Notes under the pieces: model-generated
What the model saw: the letters and a program-made list of their open reading frames with translations, nothing else
What the model was told of the DNA's origin: nothing
The model's database searches: none
Made by a program: the position numbers and the translations under genes
Shown: positions 51,602 through 59,614 of the stretch, piece by piece
How the letters are laid out: every line of letters starts with the position of its first letter
Position numbering within the stretch: position 1 is the stretch's first letter
Assembly: GCA_035135055.1 (NCBI GenBank)
Contig: JAVFHQ010000001.1
Span: forward strand, 992,001-1,056,000
Length of the DNA stretch: 64,000 nucleotides
Reading direction: 5' to 3'
DNA from: Oleoguttula mirabilis
Lineage: Eukaryota; Ascomycota; Dothideomycetes; Mycosphaerellales; Teratosphaeriaceae

Positions 51602-52577
51602 GCGCACACGCAAACATTATCTTCGTACACGGAGGCTGGTAATCCCCATGTGATCAGCATGGCTTCCAAAGCAGTGTAGCGTGTGGGTACACAGTGTCCT
51701 GCGGCGGAGTGAGTCGAGGGCGACTCCCACATGTTCAAGAGACGAATTGAGGAGGACATAGACGTAATCTGGACGTGTGCTTATCAACATGTCACGAGTA
51801 GCGTCAGCCTTGATGGTTCGCCCGCACCGGTTGTGGTACAGGACTCGAGGGAGTCGACAGCGGCACTTGGTACCCGACATCTGGTTGGCTTGTATCCCGT
51901 CGGTCAGTCACGCTGTCCAGAGCCGACGTTATGGTTGGTTGACCGCCTGTCGGTCAGTCACGCCGCCCGGGATTCGCCGTTGATGCCCAGGCGTTTGTGC
52001 GATGTTGACAGATTGGAGGCACAATGGTACCGCCATTCGAGACAGAAACAGCCCAAAAAAGCGTCTGGAATATGCAAGGAGCCGGCCGGGTTTACTACCA
52101 CGCGCCATTTGACTGCCCTACGAGAGAGCCTAGTGGGTCGCACCGGGCCTGCGGCAGAACAGGGCCGGAGCAAACATTCTGCCTGACACCATATTCTACC
52201 TTCTCAGCCGCCTTGCGGACGTGGGTCGTCATACCAGCTCTGACGGTGAGCTGCGCACGCTCGTTGCCTTGCGTTGTGTAACGGGGCGTTGACTGCTCGT
52301 TCCAGGACACGGGTCGTAGAGGTGGTCACGCAGGCAGTGCGCATCATAGCCCGACCAAGCACATAAGTAAGTTTGAAACAGCTCCGACATTCTTTCACTG
52401 TCTCTCATACACACTATGCACCTCCGCTCGAACACATCGCCATGGTCAAGTCTATTTAAGCAAATATACAACACAGCAACTTAGCGAGTGAGTGCTCCCT
52501 TGCACAAAGCAGCTTGCGTTGTCGTTCCCCGAGATGACCGCCCCTAACCACTGTCAGACAAGTCTCCATATGACGTG
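51602..52577. other. Intergenic stretch with a duplicated 50-base unit
   Basis: Between MCL1 and the RGG protein. Includes an imperfect direct repeat (51882-51963). A TATTTAAGCAAATATACAAC sequence at about 52455-52474 could be the core promoter of the gene at 52578. Short frames here are not supported. Confidence 0.45.
51882..51963. repeat. Imperfect direct repeat, period 50
   Basis: Copies at 51882-51913 and 51932-51963. Both begin TGGTTGG and both end in the identical 15 bases GTCGGTCAGTCACGC; the middle is diverged. Two copies only. Confidence 0.75.
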
Positions 52578-53042
52578 ATGGATCCCTATACTCGCAGGAT
52601 GCTCCAAGGCGCTCTAGGGTCGTCTATGCGAGAGTTTGGTGGCGCGAGAGGTGGTGCGTTTGGCGGCTGGCCAATGAACCCAATGTTCGATTCGTCTTAT
52701 CCTGGCGCGATGGAGTACGAAGATTACGTCGAGAACATTCGAGAAGCCTTCGGCGCAGGTCAGATCAACATGCTGCAGTGCGCTATGATGATACAGCAAC
52801 TTGCTGGCGTTGGAGGAATGAGTGGCATTGGCGGGATGGGTCCATTCGCCGGGATTCATGGAATGCCCGGAATGGGCGGCCGAGGGCGTGGCTTCGGGCG
52901 ACGTGGAGGCCGTCGCCGCGGTGGAAACAGATACTCGTCGTTCATGGATGATGGCTTTGGTGGAGGCGGACGATGGGCAGGCATGGGTTTGGGAGGTTGC
53001 TCGCACTGCAATGGCATGTCTTGGGGATGCCCTTACTGCTGA
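52578..53042 (+). CDS. Gly/Arg-rich small protein with CxxC-CxxC tail
   Basis: 154 aa from the ATG at 52578 (MDPYTRRMLQGALG). An ordered N-terminal part includes MEYEDYVENIREAFGAGQIN and MLQCAMMIQQLAGVGG, probably amphipathic helices. The middle is Gly/Met-rich. Then comes an RGG-like block with GRGRGFGRRGGRRRGG, followed by a Gly-rich linker. The last 14 residues are CSHCNGMSWGCPYC, two CxxC pairs six residues apart, consistent with a small metal site or redox pairs. No family is recognised. RGG blocks often bind RNA. A TATA-like sequence lies about 105-125 bases upstream. Single exon; probably a lineage-specific gene. Confidence 0.65.
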   Translation: MDPYTRRMLQGALGSSMREFGGARGGAFGGWPMNPMFDSSYPGAMEYEDYVENIREAFGAGQINMLQCAMMIQQLAGVGGMSGIGGMGPFAGIHGMPGMGGRGRGFGRRGGRRRGGNRYSSFMDDGFGGGGRWAGMGLGGCSHCNGMSWGCPYC

Positions 53043-53521
53043 GCTGTAGTGAAAGCCTATTGATGAACATACATATGGGATATGTTAGCTGGTGTGGGTG
53101 ATTGCGGCCTGCGAACTGATAGAGACCACGCTTCGTGGATGTACTGGTCAAGGGTTCTGGGGCGTATGGAGGCGTTGATAGGTAGCGTTGTGCGAGACAT
53201 CATCGAGCACTACCAGGCGAATGGTAGATGGCCACACGGTCCAGGGTGGCCATCGAGTTTCATCAGGAACGCTGGAATATCTTTCTTAGTTTTCGTTGGC
53301 ATCCTAAGCACCCTCATGAGTTGCTCCACGCAGACGGGGGTCCTGTTACGCTCACGCATCATCGACTCATCTCCGGACTCTGACCGGCGCCCTCAAAGTC
53401 CCTGTGCCCTTGCTCGCTCGCCTCACGCCCACTGTGAGCTCACCATGATCCTCAGCTATCGAGCCGCGCTTGATGCTTACTTTTGACGCATGAGCTGGCA
53501 TGGTATGTCTGACGAGATGCC
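53043..53521. other. Intergenic stretch, possible short frame
   Basis: A plus-strand frame of 134 codons (53082-53486) has a hydrophobic segment (NAGISFLVFVGILSTLMS) but no family and an unconvincing ending. I do not call it a gene. Confidence 0.35.
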
Positions 53522-53878
53522 TCACTGTATAATCTCAACAATCGGTTCACGCTGAGACTCCCCAGGAAAGAAGACGGACGATGGATCTCGCAATCTGTGC
53601 ATCAAGTAGCGACCTCGGACTCGAGGGCCATCACCTGCCAATATATCTCGACGGCTGCTGAGTGCAAGGTAGCTTCCCAGCTTCGCAGCAACTGATGGTT
53701 CATCTTGCAGAAACCAATCTGGCGCTGCCCTCTCCGGTCTCTGTGTTTTATCCCACTTCGTATAGTATTGGGTATAGCGGTATGGTGGGTACGTTATTGC
53801 CACGAAGCTGGGTATCCAGAATAGTGGAACAACAGCGGAGAACGCAATGAGACCGAGTGAGCGGTAAGATTTGGCCAT
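53522..53878 (-). CDS. Small membrane-anchored hypothetical protein
   Basis: 118 aa, starting MAKSYRSLGLIAFSAVVPLF. One hydrophobic helix lies at about residues 8-30 (LGLIAFSAVVPLFWIPSFVAI), followed by a Tyr-rich juxtamembrane segment (YPPYRYTQYYTKWDK) and a polar tail with several Arg. It may be a signal anchor. No family is recognised. The composition is protein-like and the start context is reasonable (GGCCAAATCTTACC complement flanking). It is divergent from the RING gene at 54186, 307 bases away. Confidence 0.5.
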   Translation of the reverse strand: MAKSYRSLGLIAFSAVVPLFWIPSFVAITYPPYRYTQYYTKWDKTQRPERAAPDWFLQDEPSVAAKLGSYLALSSRRDILAGDGPRVRGRYLMHRLRDPSSVFFPGESQREPIVEIIQ

Positions 53879-54185
53879 GTTTCTGCGGAAGAAACACCCG
53901 TTGTGCGTACCATGGTTGCTATACTGTCCTCAGCATCAGGATTTTCGTACGCGCACAAATATGTAAAATAAGAGGATGGTCCTCCGCTCTTCTCATCTCT
54001 CATCACACATTGTCAGTTGCCATACTATACCGGCTCAGCACCACTTTGAGTCCAGCAGTAAGTAAACACAACCTCACGCCTCGACACCCACCACATAATA
54101 AGGTAGGGACGCTCTCAGCATCTTCTGGGAGACCTTAGCCACACACTCGGGCTCCAACTTCAGGACAATACCAATCACGCCTAGG
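53879..54185. promoter_or_regulatory. Divergent region, small membrane protein / RING gene 1
   Basis: 307 bases between divergent starts. No supported ORF or repeat. Confidence 0.35.
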
Positions 54186-55190
54186 ATGCCAACTCGAGCA
54201 CCGTACGAAGCTTCATACGGGGCCCGGGAGCAGGAGTCGGACTCGGATTCGGATACAGCGACTGAGTCCGCTGCCATGTCGTTCGGAGCTTCCCTAGACC
54301 ACCAGCGCGACGAGGATGTTGCATGGGTGCATTACATCAATAGTTACTTTTCAGCCGCCGGATCGCCCCAGAGCCTGTTTTCCTCCTTCCGATTAGACGT
54401 TTCAAGTGACGAGGATACCGACTCATCGGCAAGCGTGGACGGTCCTCTATACATGGATGGCGGAGAGTCCGATCACGAGAGCGACAACGATGAGACCCCG
54501 GAGTCGAGTGAAGAGAGCATTTTGCTCACTTGGAAGCAGTTCCAGGACTTCCTTCGAACTGCGGAGCGCGCACCACCCAGCGCCGAAGAAGCAAGTGAGT
54601 GTTGCGGCGTCTGTCAGGAAGAATGGAACGATAGCACAACTGTCTCCGTGGCCTTAGGATCTTGCCAGCATCTCATCTGCCGTCAGTGTGCCCATCACTG
54701 GTTCAGCCCTATGCCTCTACGCTCGGGAGATCGGACGGACAGCTGCCCTCATTGTCGCCGTATACTGTTTCGGCGCGAAATTGAAAGGATTGCAATGCCC
54801 GCCTTCTCCGCTCTGCATACTACCGCCTTCACAGAGTCTCCGGACGACAGCGGTACCGCTGCGGAGCTTGAGCATGGTTTGTTCCGCGAGCCAATATTCG
54901 CAAGTGCAACAACTTCAGACGTAGCATTATACGCCCTGCAGACAGGATTGCTAAGCCAGATATGCCGCTGCGAGGCCCCAAGAACCAAGACAGAGGCGGG
55001 CCAGCAGCTGCGTTCAAGCATCCTCGCCTTTGCGGGCGACATGGTAGTGTGTGTGGTCAATGTGGCGTGCGTGCATCGCAGCCTAACAGGACTGACGTGG
55101 GAGATAAATGTTCACGATGACATAGTCATTCGCGAATACAACAGGCGACGAGGCATTCAGCCCGGCCAGGTCCGAGGCGTACTGGCATAG
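54186..55190 (+). CDS. RING-finger protein, paralog 1
   Basis: 334 aa. Residues 1-115 are acidic/Ser-rich and disordered. A short motif LTWKQFQDFLRTAERAPP precedes the RING. The RING (about 139-195) is C-GVC-QEEW, C-QHLICRQC, HHW and C-PHC-RR, so the C3HC4 ligands are present. A helical middle follows, then a C-terminal segment ILAFAGDMVVCVVNVACVHR and DIVIREYNRRRG. The same layout and the C-terminal pattern recur in the next gene, so the two are tandem paralogs. It is probably an E3 ubiquitin ligase; no substrate can be inferred. A more internal ATG (MSFGASLDHQRDED, codon 31) is a possible alternative start. Confidence 0.75.
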   Translation: MPTRAPYEASYGAREQESDSDSDTATESAAMSFGASLDHQRDEDVAWVHYINSYFSAAGSPQSLFSSFRLDVSSDEDTDSSASVDGPLYMDGGESDHESDNDETPESSEESILLTWKQFQDFLRTAERAPPSAEEASECCGVCQEEWNDSTTVSVALGSCQHLICRQCAHHWFSPMPLRSGDRTDSCPHCRRILFRREIERIAMPAFSALHTTAFTESPDDSGTAAELEHGLFREPIFASATTSDVALYALQTGLLSQICRCEAPRTKTEAGQQLRSSILAFAGDMVVCVVNVACVHRSLTGLTWEINVHDDIVIREYNRRRGIQPGQVRGVLA

Positions 55191-55620
55191 AAGTCGCAGG
55201 CGGCAAGCGAGGGTAGCAGACTGGGTAAGTGAATGGAGACTGTAAGCTTAGTACCGTTTCACGGCAGATGCAGCGAGTTGGCTGTAGCATTCGCAGGCCT
55301 CGAAGCGTTGGAGTAAATCCCGAGTAACGGTGATTCGTGCGCCAGTCGCTTGTAAGTTATTTTGGTGGGTCCTGAGACACAAGTGACGCTGCAACAAAGA
55401 GGTTATGTTTTCACCTCCTGATTCAAAAGCTTGTCGTAGAGACGCATCTCCTCGAAATTACTTCAAGGAGCCCGCGCAACGTTCCACGCGCCATAGGCAT
55501 AAGCGGACAACATCGCGACAGCATCGACATATCAGTCAGAACAACACGACCGATCTGCACGCCACTTATTATCGGTATATACGATCTAAGAGGTGACGAC
55601 CGGCCCGCACGACGCCCACC
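55191..55620. promoter_or_regulatory. Spacer between tandem RING genes
   Basis: 430 bases with the 3' flank of gene 1 and the promoter of gene 2. An AT-rich TTATTATCGGTATATACG at about 55566-55583 lies 40-55 bases before the ATG and could be a TATA region. Confidence 0.4.
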
Positions 55621-56691
55621 ATGGCTGCATTTACCCAGACACGGCCCAGTCAGGTATCTGGAGAGGTGTCGATGGAAAAGCTGATGCAAAGTCTGAGCAT
55701 CTCGAGTACCCTTGCGGCGCAATCCACTACCGTCGCTCGCACAGAGTGTGTTCCGGACAGGAACGTTGGTAGAAGGGATGAGGATCTGCCCACTTGGCAG
55801 CAGTTCGTCGAGTGGGTCGGCCATCCGGAGCGTGCTATACATGACAGCGCACACGCCAGCGTGTGTCTCGTTTGTCAAACGTGTACATCAGGACCCGACT
55901 CGATCCTGCTGCCCTGCAACCACCGAACATGTCGAGCATGCGCTGCCGCATGGTTTCGAGAGTTGCCGTGGTACACGGCCGAAGCGCAGCCGCAAGCGAC
56001 CAACGGCTGTCCAATGTGCCGCCGGTCACTATTCCAACAACCGACCGCACAAGCTGCGCCGCTCCTATCGTGCCTTGCGGCACGGCAGTGGGATCGAGAG
56101 CTCTCTCCGCTGCATGCCAGGATCCTGTACTTCGCGCACAAGCGCGCCGAACAATTCGAGGCAAACAAGTACGTGCAGGCGGCGGAGTATGAGCCGTACC
56201 ATAGTTTCCCGCGCATGCACAAAAGCGTCGACTGCCATGGATTCGACGATCCGGAAATCGAAGAGGGCGTCCTCTGCAGTTCGTCAATCGCCTTTCCCGA
56301 GATCGAGATCGCTTTTCACGCTCTCACGAATTTCCTGGGGGCGATTTGGACCCACCAAGAAATGGCCACGAACGTGCTCGCGTACCCTGCGTGCAGCTGG
56401 GCGCTGCGGTACGTTGCGGAGAGGCTCTTGAGAATGCAACATGGCTCGCACGAAGTGCCACTGTGCTTGTTCGCGCTCGAGGTGGAATCTTCTCTGCAGA
56501 ATCACAGTCCTGCATGGCAGCAAGCAACCAATCTGCCAGTGGGCTGTCGACTTTTCGCCGCTGACGTCGTGGCATGCGTGGTCGATGTCATATTGGTCCA
56601 TCGCCAGATCGGAGCAAGTCGTCAAACGCACGAGATTCATTGGGATGCGATCGAAATCTACCGGCAGCGCAGACACACAGCGGAGTCGTGA
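55621..56691 (+). CDS. RING-finger protein, paralog 2
   Basis: 356 aa, start in good context (CACCATGG). A helical motif LPTWQQFVEWVGHPERA precedes the RING, equivalent to LTWKQFQDFLR in paralog 1. The RING (about 81-140) has C-LVC, C-NHRTCRAC, AAAWF and C-PMC-RRSLF. A long helical region follows with FPEIEIAFHALTNFLGAIW. The C-terminus LFAADVVACVVDVILVHRQI and WDAIEIYRQRRHT matches paralog 1 in spacing and type. It is likely an E3 ligase of a locally duplicated family. Protein divergence between the two is high outside the RING and the C-terminal motif, so the duplication is not recent. Confidence 0.75.
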   Translation: MAAFTQTRPSQVSGEVSMEKLMQSLSISSTLAAQSTTVARTECVPDRNVGRRDEDLPTWQQFVEWVGHPERAIHDSAHASVCLVCQTCTSGPDSILLPCNHRTCRACAAAWFRELPWYTAEAQPQATNGCPMCRRSLFQQPTAQAAPLLSCLAARQWDRELSPLHARILYFAHKRAEQFEANKYVQAAEYEPYHSFPRMHKSVDCHGFDDPEIEEGVLCSSSIAFPEIEIAFHALTNFLGAIWTHQEMATNVLAYPACSWALRYVAERLLRMQHGSHEVPLCLFALEVESSLQNHSPAWQQATNLPVGCRLFAADVVACVVDVILVHRQIGASRQTHEIHWDAIEIYRQRRHTAES

Positions 56692-56808
56692 CGGCCGCGC
56701 GGTGAAGGTCCATGAGTACGAATGACCGGGGTATGACCAGACAGGACAGCAACACGGAGAAGCAACCTGCATTCGCCGTGGCAGGACCAAACAAAACGCA
56801 TGATCAGC

Positions 56809-57558
56809 TCACTCGGAGTCACTTCCTTCGCCGCTAGCGATGCCCACCGCCTCGTCTAGCCCGCCACCACCAGCAGCCTTCTTGGCCTTCTCCCGCATCT
56901 TCTTCTTAACTTTCTTCTCCCGATTGCGCCTGACGCGCTTCTCCTTTTCCGCCGCCTCCTTGGTCTCGGCCGCAGTCCGGGAAGCTGCAAGCTTGATACG
57001 AACCTTGATGCGAGCCTTCTTGCCGGGACGGGTACGCTTCTTCTGTACTTCATCACCGATTGAGGTGCTCACAAAAGCTACGCTCTGAACGCGAGCGGAC
57101 CTCGACAGACAGGAGGACGGCAGGTGCCGGGTCTTCCAGGGATATGTAGCTCCCAGCCATGGGAGATCGCAGCGAGAGCGCACATCTTCGCCAGAGAGCG
57201 CTGAAAAGATGAACTTCTCTTTGTCCACAGCACTCAAGGCAGGCGCAAAGTAATAGCCGGAGTCTCTCGTCGGGTTGACGAAGCCAGGGTCGCCAGTGGC
57301 AGGCGTAGGAGAGCGGATTCTAATCCGGTTCGCCGGCTCTGTAGCTGGCTTATTCGTAGCAAACAGCTGGAACTCGATATGATCATCGCCTGCTTGCTCT
57401 ACCGCATTTAGTGTCGTAGATGTGCCGTTTCCGTCATGTTGCACGAAATCAAAGTCTCCCAGTTGCTTCAGACGGGCAATGACATCGGCCGAGTCGGAGT
57501 CTGGCGCTGGCGTGGCGTCAGGCGACCGGAGGTCCGAGCGGCTCACCCGTTGCTCCAT
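56809..57558 (-). CDS. DUF2011 fungal protein
   Basis: 249 aa, single exon, starting MEQRVSRSDLRSPDATPAPD. The conserved part includes DDHIEFQLFA, RIRIRSPTP, GYYFAPALSAVDKEKFIFSALSGEDV and SRCDLPWLGATYPWKTRHL. The C-terminal 90 residues are strongly basic (KKRTRPGKKARIKVRIKL, KEKRVRRNREKKVKKKMREK) and then acidic Ser-rich GSDSE. This layout fits the fungal DUF2011 family, whose function is not established; the basic tail suggests a nuclear or nucleolar place. It is convergent with RING paralog 2, 117 bases apart. Confidence 0.75.
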   Translation of the reverse strand: MEQRVSRSDLRSPDATPAPDSDSADVIARLKQLGDFDFVQHDGNGTSTTLNAVEQAGDDHIEFQLFATNKPATEPANRIRIRSPTPATGDPGFVNPTRDSGYYFAPALSAVDKEKFIFSALSGEDVRSRCDLPWLGATYPWKTRHLPSSCLSRSARVQSVAFVSTSIGDEVQKKRTRPGKKARIKVRIKLAASRTAAETKEAAEKEKRVRRNREKKVKKKMREKAKKAAGGGGLDEAVGIASGEGSDSE

Positions 57559-58301
57559 GCTAGGGAGGGCGAGTCTTGGAAGCCAGATAAATGCTACCAG
57601 ACGGCGTGCTATGCTGAGGTGGCGTTATCCCCTGTGGTTGTGAGCTCGTGGAGCGATTCGAGCTCGAATAGCACAACGGAATTTGTGCGCTTCCCGATAC
57701 TAGTCCCTTTTAGGTAGCTACGGCTCATCACGTGCACGAGCAAAGAACAACGTCGGAGACATATTATATAGCAGGCGTGTTCCAAGCAATCTATACAATA
57801 GAGTAGAGGGTGTATGTACATAAGTGGCGGGGGTTCAGCTGGCAGCTTCCCTCGCACACGCCCAGGGACCAAGTGTCCGGGCATGCCAATGCTCTCAGAG
57901 CGCTCACGGCATGCTATTGGAGCGTACCGTGCCTACTGGTGGTCATCGGGCGCGATAATTAGCCTGCTAGCACGTCCATGAGCGAACAGCCACATCCTTG
58001 GCGCGAGAGGACCTGGTGCCAACCTGAGCCGTGGTTTCGGGTTTCTTGATGAGTGAGACCACAGTCTGCGTGCTCCTGATTCATGTTCGTCCGGCGCCAA
58101 GTCGTGGCCTTATCAGGCCTCAAATGCCCACTCCTGATCTCTCAAGCTGCTTTCAGGTGCCTCACACACATCACGGTATTGACAGGCTCCGACAACGGTC
58201 AACGTGATGTGCCGCACGCCTGGGGGAGATGGCCTAGGCCACCCGTGCGCCAACTCGAATACCCTTTCTCTGCAGTGACAACAAGACAGCATATGCATCT
58301 C
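57559..58301. other. Intergenic stretch, nothing recognised
   Basis: 743 bases between the DUF2011 start and the end of the DUF3128 gene. No supported ORF, repeat or RNA gene was seen. It contains the DUF2011 promoter on its left. Confidence 0.45.
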
Positions 58302-59018
58302 TCATTCTCTGACTTGCACATCATGCCCCTCCTCATCGGCATCCGGATCCCTCCAAAACGCCCTCTCCACGGCCTTCTCCCTCAGCTCCCAGATGTTCTC
58401 GCTGTTGCCGAACTCTTTCCGTCTCCGCTCGTCCCTCTCGGCGTAGTAGTCGCTTATCATAGGCTCCTTGTCCTTGTCCGGCAGCTGACGGGCACGCATG
58501 CAGAACCAGAAGGCGCCCCACTGCTCGCTGCAGTCTTTGAGATGGCCGTAGCGGTAGATGTCGTTGAACTTGCCCCCAAGCGACTGGCAGTAGAAGGCTT
58601 GGTCGAAGGCTTGGCGGCAGGACATTGCGCGCGGATAGGTGGCGGTGGGGTGGATGTTGATGGAGCCGTCGGGGAGCAGTCGATCGTAGGCGGGCCGTGT
58701 CTGCTGAGGCGGCGCGTGATTTGGTGCTTGGCCATCGGGCGAGGTCACCGTGGAGGGTGCGGAGGCTGTAGAGTCGGGCGCGGCGAAGGACTGGAGGAAT
58801 GCGTCAAGTTCGGCATCCGCCTTCTCTTCGCGTGATGCATTGCTGCTCGATCGTGCGCCTAGTTGACCAAAAATGCGCGTTCGCTGTTCATCCGTGAGGG
58901 CGAAGTTGCGCGGCTGTGGCTCTGCTGGCGCGACGGGAGCCGCATCCACGCCCACGCCCTCTAAGCTCGCCGGCTTGTCCGCCGCGGGCCTCGGCGACGA
59001 TGACCATAGCCAGCCCAT
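58302..59018 (-). CDS. DUF3128 / Emi1-like twin-Cys protein
   Basis: 238 aa, starting MGWLWSSSPRPAADKP. The first 125 residues are disordered. The DUF3128 domain (about 130-180) reads YPRAMSCRQAFDQAFYCQSL, GGKFNDIYRYGHLKDC, SEQWGAFWFCMRAR. The four Cys form CX9C-like and CX10C-like pairs on a helical hairpin (C-8-C and C-10-C by my count), as in CHCH-type mitochondrial proteins. Family members include yeast Emi1, needed for meiotic induction and linked to mitochondria. A charged helical tail (YYAERDERRRKEF, ENIWELREKAVERAFWRDP) follows. Single exon, intact. Confidence 0.85.
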   Translation of the reverse strand: MGWLWSSSPRPAADKPASLEGVGVDAAPVAPAEPQPRNFALTDEQRTRIFGQLGARSSSNASREEKADAELDAFLQSFAAPDSTASAPSTVTSPDGQAPNHAPPQQTRPAYDRLLPDGSINIHPTATYPRAMSCRQAFDQAFYCQSLGGKFNDIYRYGHLKDCSEQWGAFWFCMRARQLPDKDKEPMISDYYAERDERRRKEFGNSENIWELREKAVERAFWRDPDADEEGHDVQVRE

Positions 59019-59614
59019 ACTGTCCGGCGTCGATGTGGTGTATGGAATCGGACAGCTTCAAGGACACTATACAGAGCTCATGTGAAAGTGTACACGATTG
59101 GCACATGTCGAGCGGACACCAGCGGCTGGCCCGCATACCGCTGACAAGGTTTTAGACGGCTCAGACTCTCAGTGTTGCAAACAGGGGTGGTTGATTATGT
59201 GTCAAGATTAAAATTGGCTAGAGTTGGAGTCTCCACCCGAAGTACCAACTACCAAGTACCAAGGCGAGAGATCGTGGAAATAGCGACATCAATTCGCCAT
59301 TCGATCTCACCCACGCATTGTCTCGCCGCGTGAACCAGCCAAGGACTTGCAGCGACTTCACAGTGAAAGGTGCGAAGTTGGTTGGCAGAACACAGAATCA
59401 ATATAGGGTCGTCCAGAATCTCTATATTCAACTAGGTAGTATAGAAGTAGGGCCAGGCGCTACCCTCACTGACGCCACGCTGTAACGCTCGCAATACGTA
59501 AACCCACGATCCCCGCCACACGACACAGCCGTCGACGACACAGTGACCAGACAAGACATTAGATATGTACAACGCAAAGACCTTTCGACCGCGCCAATCG
59601 CGAAGTGCGCACGC
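59019..59614. other. Intergenic stretch, DUF3128 promoter and formin 3' flank
   Basis: 596 bases. Both flanking genes are on the minus strand. A short tandem-like piece, AAGTACCAACTACCAAGTACC, sits near 59240. No gene is called. Confidence 0.4.

Noticed and set aside
53082..53486. 134-codon plus frame with a hydrophobic segment
   Set aside because: No family, irregular C-terminus, and no promoter-like spacing from the gene ending at 53042.
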